64,000 bases of DNA. Origin: DATFVJ01 sp963727015 (lineage in GTDB: Bacteria; Actinomycetota; Actinomycetes; Streptosporangiales; Streptosporangiaceae). The DNA is taken from assembly GCA_963727015.1 (NCBI GenBank), contig CAVSEV010000011.1:62001-126000 (forward strand), read 5' to 3'. Below the pieces are notes generated by a model. The model was not told where the DNA came from and made no database searches. It worked only from the letters and a program-made list of their open reading frames with translations. Shown here in pieces: positions 25,396 through 32,869 of this stretch; positions within the stretch are counted from its first letter, which is position 1, and each line of letters begins with the position of its first letter. The position numbers were made by a program, and so were the translations under genes.

Positions 25396-26748
25396 TTACA
25401 GACCGGTGTCCTCCAGCATCTCGGTGACGAGCGCGGCGATCGGAGAGCGCTCGGAACGGACCAGGGTGACGTGCGCGAACAGCGGATGGCCCTTGAGCTT
25501 CTCGATCACGGCGACCACTCCGTCATGGCGGCCGACCCGGAGGTTGTCGCGCTGCGCGATGTCATGGGTGAGCACGACCCGCGAGCCTGCGCCGACGCGG
25601 GACAGGACCGTGAGGAGGACGCCGCGTTCGAGTGACTGGGCCTCGTCGACAATGACGAAGGCGTCGTGCAGCGAGCGCCCGCGGATGTGGGTGAGTGGCA
25701 GCACCTCGAGCATGCCGCGGCTCTGGACCTCTTCGATCACGTCCTGCGTGGTAAGCGCGGACAGGGTGTCGTAGACGGCTTGCGCCCACGGATTCATCTT
25801 GTCCGCCTCGGATCCGGGCAGGTAGCCAAGCTCCTGGCCGCCCACCGCGTAAAGCGGGCGGAAAACCATCACCTTGCGGTGCTGGCGGCGCTCGAGCACC
25901 GCTTCTAGCCCGGCGCATAGGGCGAGCGCCGACTTGCCCGTCCCGGCCCTGCCGCCTAGCGAAATGATCCCTACGGCCGGGTCGAGCAGCAGTTCGAGCG
26001 CGATCCGCTGCTCAGCGCTGCGCCCGCGCAGCCCGAACGCCTCACGATCACCTCGAACCAGCTTGACCGACTTGTCCGGCTGTACCCGGCCAAGAGCGCT
26101 GCTCTGGTCGGACACCAGCACGAGCCCGCTGTGGCAGGGTAGTTCGGCCGCGGCCGTGAGCTCGGCGCGGCCCGTCTCATACAGTCCCTCGATCTCGCCG
26201 CTCGCCACCGCAAGCTCGGCCATCCCGGTCCAGCCGGACTCCACGACAAGCTCGGCCCTGTACTCCTCCGCGGTCAGGCCGATCGACGCGGCCTTCACCC
26301 GCAGCGGCAGGTCCTTGCTGACCAGGACCACGTCACAACCCTCAGCCGCCAGGCCACACGCGACGGCCAGGATGCGTGTGTCGTTGTCCCCCAGCCGGAA
26401 TCCGGCAGGAAGCACGTGCGGGTCGGTGTGGTTCAGTTCGACCCGGAGCGTGCCGCCGTCTGCGCCAACGGCCAGCTCGGTGTCGAGCCTCCCGTGCTTG
26501 ATCCGCAGGTCGTCGAGATGCCGCAACGCCTGGCGGGCGAAGAAGCCGAGCTCCGGATGATGACGCTTGGCTTCGAGTTCGGTGACGACGACCACGGGCA
26601 GCACGACGTGATGCTCGGCGAAACGACCGAGCGCTGCCGGGTCGGCTAGGAGCACGCTGGTGTCGAGGACGTAGGTGCGCTGCTGCTTGCCGGCAGCGCG
26701 CCGCGAACCTCTTGCTGGCTGCTCTTGGCTGGACGAAGAACTGGCCAC
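25396..26748 (-). CDS. PhoH-family protein with PIN domain
   Basis: About 450 residues from GTG 26748, with GGGAGA 5 nt upstream. A short Ser/Gln-rich leader precedes a PIN-type nuclease domain (about 25-150; YVLDTSVLLADPAAL and GDNDTRILAVACGLA supply the acidic residues). The PhoH ATPase domain follows, with Walker A GGRAGTGKSALAL near residue 265 and Walker B in AFVIVDEAQSLE. The PIN-PhoH fusion is known as an RNA helicase/ribonuclease in actinobacteria (PhoH2-like). It is a single leftward gene with uppS 280 bp upstream. Nothing unusual in length or motifs. Confidence 0.93.
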   Translation of the reverse strand: MASSSSSQEQPARGSRRAAGKQQRTYVLDTSVLLADPAALGRFAEHHVVLPVVVVTELEAKRHHPELGFFARQALRHLDDLRIKHGRLDTELAVGADGGTLRVELNHTDPHVLPAGFRLGDNDTRILAVACGLAAEGCDVVLVSKDLPLRVKAASIGLTAEEYRAELVVESGWTGMAELAVASGEIEGLYETGRAELTAAAELPCHSGLVLVSDQSSALGRVQPDKSVKLVRGDREAFGLRGRSAEQRIALELLLDPAVGIISLGGRAGTGKSALALCAGLEAVLERRQHRKVMVFRPLYAVGGQELGYLPGSEADKMNPWAQAVYDTLSALTTQDVIEEVQSRGMLEVLPLTHIRGRSLHDAFVIVDEAQSLERGVLLTVLSRVGAGSRVVLTHDIAQRDNLRVGRHDGVVAVIEKLKGHPLFAHVTLVRSERSPIAALVTEMLEDTGL

Positions 26749-27024
26749 TCGTTCTCCCTTGGGCGCCGAGGCGGCGCCACGCTCGGAGACAGATGTCAGA
26801 CCGGACCGGGGCTGGCCCCGCAAGGGCCGCGCACCGGCCCTTCCGTCATCTCGCCGGCGTCCGTGGACGCGAAGCTCGAGGATGCCAGGGCCCTCCTGGA
26901 CAAGCGGTTGGACACCGCACGTCACTTCCGAAGGTACCTGTACCCCGTGCCGCACTGGAAGTACCAGATTGCACGTCGGGGGCCGGCCGAACAGGCAGGC
27001 CGCCGGGAGCTGGCCGGGTCGTGA

Positions 27025-27786
27025 TCAGGCGCCGTAACGGCGCTGCCGCGCCGCGTAGTCACGCAGCGCACGCAGGAAATCGACCTTACGGAAGTCCGGC
27101 CAGTACGCTTCGCAGAAATAGAACTCAGAATGCGCACTCTGCCAGAGCAGGAAACCAGACAGGCGCTGTTCGCCTGACGTTCGGATGACCAGATCGGGAT
27201 CCGGCTGGCCGCGCGTGTAGAGATGGTCCGCTATGTGTTCGACATTAAGGATCTCGGCCATTTCCTCGATGCTGGTGCCCTTGCTCGCGTGATCCTGCAG
27301 CAGCGACCGCACCGCGTCGGCGATCTCGCGGCGGCCGCCGTATCCGACCGCGACATTCACCATCAGCCCGCCGTTGCCCGCGGTCGCCTCGGCGGCGTGC
27401 TTGAGGACCTGCGCGGTCTCATCGGGCAGCAGGTCGAGTGCGCCCATCGGATTGACGTGCCAATGCTGCGCCACGAGTCCCCGGACGGTCTCCTCAATGA
27501 CGCGCAGCAACGGCTCGAGTTCCTTACCTGGCCGGGTGAGATTATCGGTGGAAAGCAGCCATAGCGTGACGAGTTCAACACCGGCCTCGTCGCACCACTG
27601 GAGCAGTTCGAAGACCCTGTCGCCGCCTTTGCGGTAGCCACCGCTGAAGTCGGGCATGCCTGCCGCGCGGGCCCACCGCCGATTGCCGTCGAGGATTACC
27701 CCGACATGGCGTGGCACCGGCGTGCCGGCCAGGGATGCCTCGAGCCTGCGCGTGTAGAGCCGGTAGACAAGGCTGCGAAATCTCAT
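27025..27786 (-). CDS. uppS: Isoprenyl transferase (cis-prenyltransferase, UppS family)
   Basis: 253 residues, normal length. The catalytic Asp is in HVGVILDGNRRWARAAG. GYRKGGDRVFELLQWC, VTLWLLSTDNLTRP, MVNVAVGYGGRREI and the C-terminal DLVIRTSGEQRLSGFLLWQSAHSEFYF-type block are all conserved. The family condenses isopentenyl diphosphate onto an allylic diphosphate to make Z-polyprenyl diphosphates, the carriers for peptidoglycan and surface glycans. Actinobacteria often have two paralogues (short- and long-chain), and the sequence alone does not say which this is. The lipid carrier would serve the glycosyltransferase locus to the left. Confidence 0.93.
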   Translation of the reverse strand: MRFRSLVYRLYTRRLEASLAGTPVPRHVGVILDGNRRWARAAGMPDFSGGYRKGGDRVFELLQWCDEAGVELVTLWLLSTDNLTRPGKELEPLLRVIEETVRGLVAQHWHVNPMGALDLLPDETAQVLKHAAEATAGNGGLMVNVAVGYGGRREIADAVRSLLQDHASKGTSIEEMAEILNVEHIADHLYTRGQPDPDLVIRTSGEQRLSGFLLWQSAHSEFYFCEAYWPDFRKVDFLRALRDYAARQRRYGA

Positions 27787-27963
27787 TCGGCACCCTTCAA
27801 GAGCATGCAGACGACGCGAGGGTACCCCGGCGCTAACGGCGCAGCGTGCGGTTTACCGCCGAACCCGGACGTAGCCCGCCCGGATCAGCCTTGCACCCCC
27901 TAGCAAGGTATCCGAGGACGCACCAAGCCTTGCGCATGACGGCATCCCCGGGCGCAGCGTAAC

Positions 27964-28000
27964 GGCATCCCCCGCGCGGGTGGCCAGCGCGGGGGATGCC
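27964..28000 (-). terminator. Strong hairpin terminator after pckA
   Basis: Perfect 14-bp stem GGCATCCCCCGCGC/GCGCGGGGGATGCC with a 9-nt loop, starting 10 bp beyond the pckA stop on the same strand. There is no U-run, as usual for high-GC hosts. Confidence 0.8.
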
Positions 28001-28010
28001 CGGATGAGGA

Positions 28011-29546
28011 TCAGCCGATCGACTTGATGATCGCCTCGTCAAGGCCGGCGAACGACGCGAGGTACTCGCGGCGTTCCCGCTTCAGCCTGCCAACCATGGC
28101 GTCGTAGTCGTCCATCCGGCCCTGCCGCTGGTAGAGCAGCCGTGGCTGGAGGATTTCCAGATCGTCGATGCCAGGCACCGATGAGGCGACCTCGTATCCG
28201 AAGCTGGGGTCCTGCGTCCAGGTAATCGTGTCCTCGACAATGCCCTGCACGATCGCGGACGAATGCGGAATCTTGACCTTCTTGGAGCCCTCGTGGCCGT
28301 CACCGCCGCCCACCCGGCCGGTGTTCAGCACGAAGACCTGCATTTCGTGGCTGTCGAGCAGTTCGAGCATCCGGTTGCCCATATCGGCCATGTCGCGGGG
28401 GAAGAACGGGTTCGTCCCTGGAACCCTGAGGAACTTGCCCTCCTCGTCCTTGCCTCCCGCCGAGGTGCCCGTGGTCTCGCCGAGCATGAAATAGGCCGCC
28501 GCCTGGGCACGGTCCAGCCGTGCGACGCCAGGCACGATGTTCTCGTTGCGGTTGAGGATGAGCAGGAACTCGGCCGGCTCGAGCTGGTCGGGCGGCCACG
28601 GGTCGACATACGAGAACGGCCAGGTGGTACGGCCGTTCTTGGTGTAGGAGGTGTCGAAGAAGTCGACCTTGCCGTCCTCGGTGACCGAGACGTTCTCCAG
28701 GTAGGCGTCCGGCTTGATGGTGGCGTAGTAGATGGTCGGCTCGTAGTCAGGGTTCAGCCCGAACGTCTTGGCGAAGCAGCCATTCTCCGTCGTGTACACC
28801 TTCCCGCCTGGCATCAGGGCGATGAAGTCGTCCTGCACGGGCTTGCTGCCCAACTGGGTGGTGAAGGTCGTCGTGGTCTTGCCGGTGCCCGACAAGCCGA
28901 CGGTCAGGAGGGTCTTGTTCTGGCCGCCGACGGGGATGACCTTGCAGCCAGCATGCAGGGCAAGTCCGCCGCGACCGTAGACGATGTTGTTCCACATCCG
29001 CAGCCCGCCCTTTTTGGACTCACCGAAGTAGTCCGAGTTGTGCACGCGGGTGATGTTGTCGCGGAGATCGACGGCGATGAGCCTGTCGTCGGGGTAGCCG
29101 GGGGCGGGAAGGTTCGGCGTGTAGATGACTGTGGTGTCCGGTTCCCAGGTCGCGGCGTCATAGTCCTCGCCCGCCGGGTAGTAGAGCTGCCGCTGCATGC
29201 CGGCCACGTTTGCGTTGGCCGCCTCGATGATCAGGCGGGCGCGGGTACGGAACTGCGGATCTGAGCCGATGTACCCGTCGACCACGACCATGTCGCGGCC
29301 GGCGATGTAGGCGTCCTGCGCCGCGGCCACGCGGTCGTACTCGGCGCGGGTGATGGTCTGCTTGGTCGCGTTGGTGGAGTCGTCCACCACGTAGGTCGAA
29401 CGTGCACTGCGCGAATCCACTCGCGCCTTTACTACCAGGTTCCCGAATTCGGTTTCCTGGCTATTCGCCATCTCCTCGGTCAGTTCGCGCAAGCGCTCCG
29501 CCGACGGATTCCACTCCACCGACTTCGCGCTCAACTCGTACGCCAC
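28011..29546 (-). CDS. pckA: Phosphoenolpyruvate carboxykinase, ATP-type
   Basis: About 511 residues from GTG 29546, chosen for the AGGAGGAG site 6 nt upstream. It has the ATP-family features: kinase-1a loop GLSGTGKTTTT (about 213-225), RMWNNIVYGRGG, LMPGGKVYTTENGCFAKTFGL with the metal ligands, and NENIVPGVARL. It converts oxaloacetate and ATP to phosphoenolpyruvate, CO2 and ADP at the entry to gluconeogenesis. Many actinobacteria carry the unrelated GTP-type enzyme, so this type is worth noting. A 15-bp repeat series lies in the leader and a strong terminator follows the stop. Confidence 0.95.
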   Translation of the reverse strand: MAYELSAKSVEWNPSAERLRELTEEMANSQETEFGNLVVKARVDSRSARSTYVVDDSTNATKQTITRAEYDRVAAAQDAYIAGRDMVVVDGYIGSDPQFRTRARLIIEAANANVAGMQRQLYYPAGEDYDAATWEPDTTVIYTPNLPAPGYPDDRLIAVDLRDNITRVHNSDYFGESKKGGLRMWNNIVYGRGGLALHAGCKVIPVGGQNKTLLTVGLSGTGKTTTTFTTQLGSKPVQDDFIALMPGGKVYTTENGCFAKTFGLNPDYEPTIYYATIKPDAYLENVSVTEDGKVDFFDTSYTKNGRTTWPFSYVDPWPPDQLEPAEFLLILNRNENIVPGVARLDRAQAAAYFMLGETTGTSAGGKDEEGKFLRVPGTNPFFPRDMADMGNRMLELLDSHEMQVFVLNTGRVGGGDGHEGSKKVKIPHSSAIVQGIVEDTITWTQDPSFGYEVASSVPGIDDLEILQPRLLYQRQGRMDDYDAMVGRLKRERREYLASFAGLDEAIIKSIG

Positions 29547-29610
29547 GATCGCTCCTCCTCTTTGGGCCGCGTCACATGCGCGCTCCATACCCGATACCCG
29601 GCACGTCTCC

Positions 29611-29662
29611 GCCAGCTAAACGTGGGTCAGCTAAACGTTGGCCAGCTAACGTGAGCCAGCTA
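29611..29662. repeat. Four 14-15-bp tandem repeats in the pckA leader
   Basis: GCCAGCTAAACGTGG, GTCAGCTAAACGTTG, GCCAGCTAACGTGA and a fourth partial GCCAGCTATGAC run head to tail, 65-116 bp upstream of the pckA start. They could bind a regulator or be a neutral expansion. Each contains CAGCTAAACG or a close variant. Confidence 0.75.
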
Positions 29663-30505
29663 TGACGCCCCGGCACGCCACCTCCTGCGCGCGCCTTCGG
29701 CCGGACGCCAAAGGCGCATCCACCCGCCGGCGTTCGCCGGTGCGGGATCAGGGGAGTGTACCCCGGCAGCGCGGTACTAATAACCCCAGGTGTATCCAAG
29801 GATAAGCGGAGTGCGGTGAGATGAGAACGAGTAACTTGGGGTCTGGCTCAATCCGCGCCGGTAGCGGATGATGATTTGGTATAGACCTTTGGTGTAAACC
29901 TTATTTCGGTGAGTCGTTGAATACCGGCGGGCCCGCGAGATCCGATCGCTGGTCGCGCGGCGAGGACGCGCCAGCAGGCCGGCAACCCACCAACAAGCCG
30001 CTGCGCAGCCAGGACCTGCGCACCATCGCGTCATGGAGGCATCTGCCCGTGACGCACGCCGGTCGCGTCCGGCCTGCCCGCGTCGCCCGCAACGATGTGC
30101 CGGACCGTAGGCGAGCACTGTGAAACCGGTCGCTCTCAGGTATTCGGTTCCGGCCGCCTCGCACCATGCGGTGGCCCATGTGTGGCGAATGTCACACCTG
30201 CTGGCACCCGGCCCAGGCGGCGATCATACGAGCAGCGCGATGGCGTCGTTTCATAAATCGGCGAAACATATCGTGTCACGTTGGTGAGGGCATGAGGATC
30301 CACGCCGCTCCGGAGGCGAGCAGCAGCAATTAGCGTAATAGCGTGGCCCTATTCCGCAGCGAGATGCCGCCCTTATCCGACCGTCGGCTGTCGCTTTAAC
30401 GAGCTATTTGAAAAGCGTTCGCCCGGCCGCAACGGCCATTCCCCGGCTAGCGCGGCGCGGAACCATCGCGGCCCTCGTCCATCACACCCCTCAGGCGTCA
30501 CGCCC
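29663..30505. other. Gene-poor stretch of about 840 bp
   Basis: No convincing coding frame in either direction; the open frames here have poor codon use and no recognisable products. The 29770-29930 part is less GC-rich than its surroundings. It includes a 13-bp imperfect tandem repeat (TTTGGTATAGACC then TTTGGTGTAAACC, 29875-29900, 11 of 13 identical) that could be a control site for pckA or a small RNA. No terminator or tRNA is seen. Confidence 0.5.
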
Positions 30506-31090
30506 TCAGGCATCAGGCCCCTCTTTGCGTACCTGTTCCACCCGGCGCAACGCCGCACGCAGATCCTCGAGCCAGGTGTCGATATTCTTGCCGACGAGCC
30601 GGACACACCAGGCCAGGGCGTCGCTGCGACTGCGCGCCACCCCCGCATCGACCAGGGTGTCGAGTACGCGCCTTTCCGGCTGCCTTAGCCGGGTCATAAC
30701 CGGGATCGACAAGGTGGTGAACATTGCCTTCTGCCCGCCGCACACGACGCCCCACGACACCTTGCGGCCGAAGCGGTGCTCGGCTTCGCGCGCGATCTCG
30801 ATCCTGCGCTCGCGGGTCTGCTCGCGGAACCTGCGGACCCGCCCCTCGACCGCGGCGGATCGGGCGGCGTCCGAACCGTCCGCGGGCACGTCGGGGTCCG
30901 CGATAGTCCCGACAACCGCGATCTCCTCCCGATCGAGCACGATGCCGACGGGTTCGGTGAACCACTCGCCTGGCAGCCGGCCAGTGAACCAGCCGCGCAG
31001 TTCCTGGGCGGCGGTCTGATCTGTGTCGGCCCGCTCGGTATCGGCTTGCTCTGTATTGGCCTGCTCGGGGTTCTCGTCATCTGTAGTCAT
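30506..31090 (-). CDS. Small ribbon-helix-helix-like protein, probably autoregulated
   Basis: About 194 residues from ATG 31090. The N-terminal 30 residues are an acidic repeat (QANTEQADTERADTDQ). The C-terminal third, RRVLDTLVDAGVARSRSDALAWCVRLVGKN, resembles the helices of a CopG/Arc-type domain, where SRSDALAWCV is the helix 2 pattern. The middle (LPGEWFTEPVGIVLDREEIAVVGTI) has no family I recognise. A perfect 16-bp palindrome covers the predicted -10 and touches the start codon, as expected for a dimeric autorepressor. The promoter geometry suggests a leaderless transcript. Function beyond DNA binding is unknown. Confidence 0.72.
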   Translation of the reverse strand: MTTDDENPEQANTEQADTERADTDQTAAQELRGWFTGRLPGEWFTEPVGIVLDREEIAVVGTIADPDVPADGSDAARSAAVEGRVRRFREQTRERRIEIAREAEHRFGRKVSWGVVCGGQKAMFTTLSIPVMTRLRQPERRVLDTLVDAGVARSRSDALAWCVRLVGKNIDTWLEDLRAALRRVEQVRKEGPDA

Positions 31091-31126
31091 GTAATCATGA
31101 TTACACCTTTGAGAAGTAAGCGTCAA
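31090..31126 (-). promoter_or_regulatory. Promoter with perfect palindromic operator, leaderless start
   Basis: On the minus strand TTGACG (31126-31121) and TAATCA (31103-31098) are 17 bp apart. TGTAATCATGATTACA (31105-31090) is a perfect 16-bp palindrome over the -10. The ATG begins at 31090, about 8 nt after the -10, so transcription should start at or next to the start codon. Such AT-rich symmetry is rare in this GC-rich DNA. Confidence 0.7.
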
Positions 31127-31225
31127 GCAGCGGAGGCCCTGGTGCCAATCAGGTAAGAGGGCGAGGGCCTGACTAGGCGTATCCCCTGGCGGGGCAGGTC
31201 AGCATACGGCCGGGAAGCCGCTCGG

Positions 31226-31442
31226 CTCAGCCCGACGATCAAGGAGCCGCCCGGCCCAGCCGACCGGCGACAACGCGCCCGGCCCGGCCCGACGATCAAG
31301 GACGCGGCCCAGCCGACCGGCGACAAGGCGCCCGGCTCGGCCGACCAGCGACAAGGTGCCCGGCCCGGCCCGACGATCAAGAACGCGCCCGGCTCAGCCG
31401 ACCGGCCAGGCTCGGCGCTCAGCCCGCGATCGAGGACGCGAC
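31226..31442. repeat. Degenerate repeats of the NlpC/P60 gene 3' end
   Basis: Copies of a CCCGACGATCAAGGACGCG-like element begin near 31229, 31290 and 31367. They resemble the last seven codons and stop of the adjacent gene (31419-31442). The stretches between them (CCAGCCGACCGGCGACAA) are also repeated. The whole 31130-31420 gap is made of this material and holds no gene. Confidence 0.7.
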
Positions 31443-32699
31443 CTGCGGGCGAACCTGGACGATACCGGCGAACCCTGAGCCCAACGACACCGGCACGACC
31501 TCAACGTTCTCGCCTGGCTCCGGCGCCTGGATCATCTGGCCGTTGCCGAGGTAGATCGCGACATGCGAGATGTAGTCGGGCGCCGTCGGGTCGGTATGCC
31601 AGAACATCAGGTCACCCGGCTGCGCCTGGCTGAACGGGATCAGCGGGCCGGTCCTGGCCTGGTCGGCAGCCACCCGCGGCATGACGATCCCGGCCTGCGC
31701 GAAGGACCACTGGACAAGCCCGGAACAGTCGAAGGTGGCCGGGCCGCTGCCGCCCCATACATACGGCATCCCCCGCCTGCTCAGCGCCGCCGTAAGCATC
31801 GTGGTGAGCTGTGAGCTAGTGAGCGACCCGCCCACGGACGCGCCGCCCGCCACGCCGGTGCCGCTGGTGGAGACGCCGCCCGCCACGCCGGCGCCGCTGG
31901 CGGAGACGCCGCCAACGATGGTGGTGTAGACGAGCGGTTGCACCGCGGTCCGCTTCGGCACCACCTGCTTGATCTGGCTCACCAGCGCGGTCAGGTCTGC
32001 TTTGGGCGCACTGATCACGATCGCGTTTCCGGGCGGCAGGCCAAGAGACGTCGCAGTCTGGTGCGAAACTACCGCGTCGATCCCGCCGATTCCCGCGGTC
32101 GCGAATCCGCCGACACGCAGGTCGGCAGCGCTGCGCCCCGCGACATGCACCGTGCCACCCAGTGGCAGGCGGGCTTGCTTGCCCATGTCATAGGAGACCG
32201 CGATACCGCCCCCGGCCACGTTCTGCCAGAGCCGGTTGGATGAGGCGGTAGGCCGCGCGGCAAAGGAGCGGAACGAGGACGGATCCACGCCGATCATGGC
32301 GACGAAATTGCCGTTTACCCGGATTCGCGCGGCGTCAAGCGACGCTGCGGTTGTCACACCAGGTAGTTTCTTGATCGCCGCCATGGCATTGCGCGGCAGT
32401 GAGTGCTGTGCGACTACGATCACGTCAGCCGGGTCCAGGTGCCGCAACGGCGCGACCACAGGCACCGCCGCGGTGGCGAGCGGCCCGGCGACGGGCACCA
32501 ACGATGATCCTGAACGGCTGCCGCTGCCAGCCGCAACGCCTGAGACCGGGTTACCACCGGCCGGGGGGACCACATTTGTCGCCTGCGCCAGCGCGGGAAA
32601 CGCGCCTGCCAGCAAGCCGGAGGCGAGCAATGCCGCTCCGCCAGCGGTGATCACTCGCCGCAAGCCGCAGGAGAACCACGGTCCCGGCCGGTCGCTCAC
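31419..32699 (-). CDS. Secreted NlpC/P60 cell-wall hydrolase
   Basis: About 426 residues from GTG 32699 (GAGGAGAG just upstream). A signal peptide ends near LLAGAFPALAQA (about residue 38). A long Gly/Ala/Ser-rich and mixed alpha/beta region follows, with VIVVAQHSLPRNAM and VAMIGVDPSSFRSF; it resembles a cell-division- or ABC-permease-like periplasmic domain (weak). The C-terminal NlpC/P60 domain (about 295-415) has the catalytic Cys in ATFDCSGLVQWSF and His in YISHVAIYLGNGQMIQAP. It would cleave peptide bonds in peptidoglycan outside the cell. A short SASGAGVAGGVSTSGTGVAGG repeat links the two parts. Three 19-bp direct repeats lie upstream. Confidence 0.88.
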   Translation of the reverse strand: MSDRPGPWFSCGLRRVITAGGAALLASGLLAGAFPALAQATNVVPPAGGNPVSGVAAGSGSRSGSSLVPVAGPLATAAVPVVAPLRHLDPADVIVVAQHSLPRNAMAAIKKLPGVTTAASLDAARIRVNGNFVAMIGVDPSSFRSFAARPTASSNRLWQNVAGGGIAVSYDMGKQARLPLGGTVHVAGRSAADLRVGGFATAGIGGIDAVVSHQTATSLGLPPGNAIVISAPKADLTALVSQIKQVVPKRTAVQPLVYTTIVGGVSASGAGVAGGVSTSGTGVAGGASVGGSLTSSQLTTMLTAALSRRGMPYVWGGSGPATFDCSGLVQWSFAQAGIVMPRVAADQARTGPLIPFSQAQPGDLMFWHTDPTAPDYISHVAIYLGNGQMIQAPEPGENVEVVPVSLGSGFAGIVQVRPQVASSIAG

Positions 32700-32805
32700 G
32701 CGCTCTCCTCTCAGCGGACCCATTTGTGAGACGCGCTGCGCGGGCCGCCGGTTGCACGGCCATCAGCCTTATTCAAGGTCTAATGTGCCCCGCCAGGACA
32801 TGTCC

Positions 32806-32855
32806 GTAACAGAAACCCGTGTCAGTAACAGAAACCCGTGTACGTAACAGAACCA
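32806..32855 (-). promoter_or_regulatory. Three 19-bp direct repeats upstream of the NlpC/P60 gene
   Basis: GTAACAGAAACCCGTGT starts at 32806 and 32825, with a partial third copy (GTAACAGAACC) at 32844, a spacing of exactly 19 bp. They lie 107-157 bp upstream of the hydrolase start and past the stop of the YyaL-type gene. Phased GTAAC-type direct repeats recall sites of cell-wall response regulators such as MtrA; that identification is a guess. Confidence 0.5.
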
Positions 32856-32869
32856 ATGTCGCGTGATCG

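Noticed and set aside
29777..30179. Two short minus-strand frames in the 0.8-kb gap
   Set aside because: Poor codon use, overlap each other in different frames, no motifs.
32724..32869. Cyclic-di-AMP (ydaO-type) riboswitch before the wall hydrolase
   Set aside because: Often found upstream of such genes, but the conserved riboswitch core was not seen; only 19-bp direct repeats are present.
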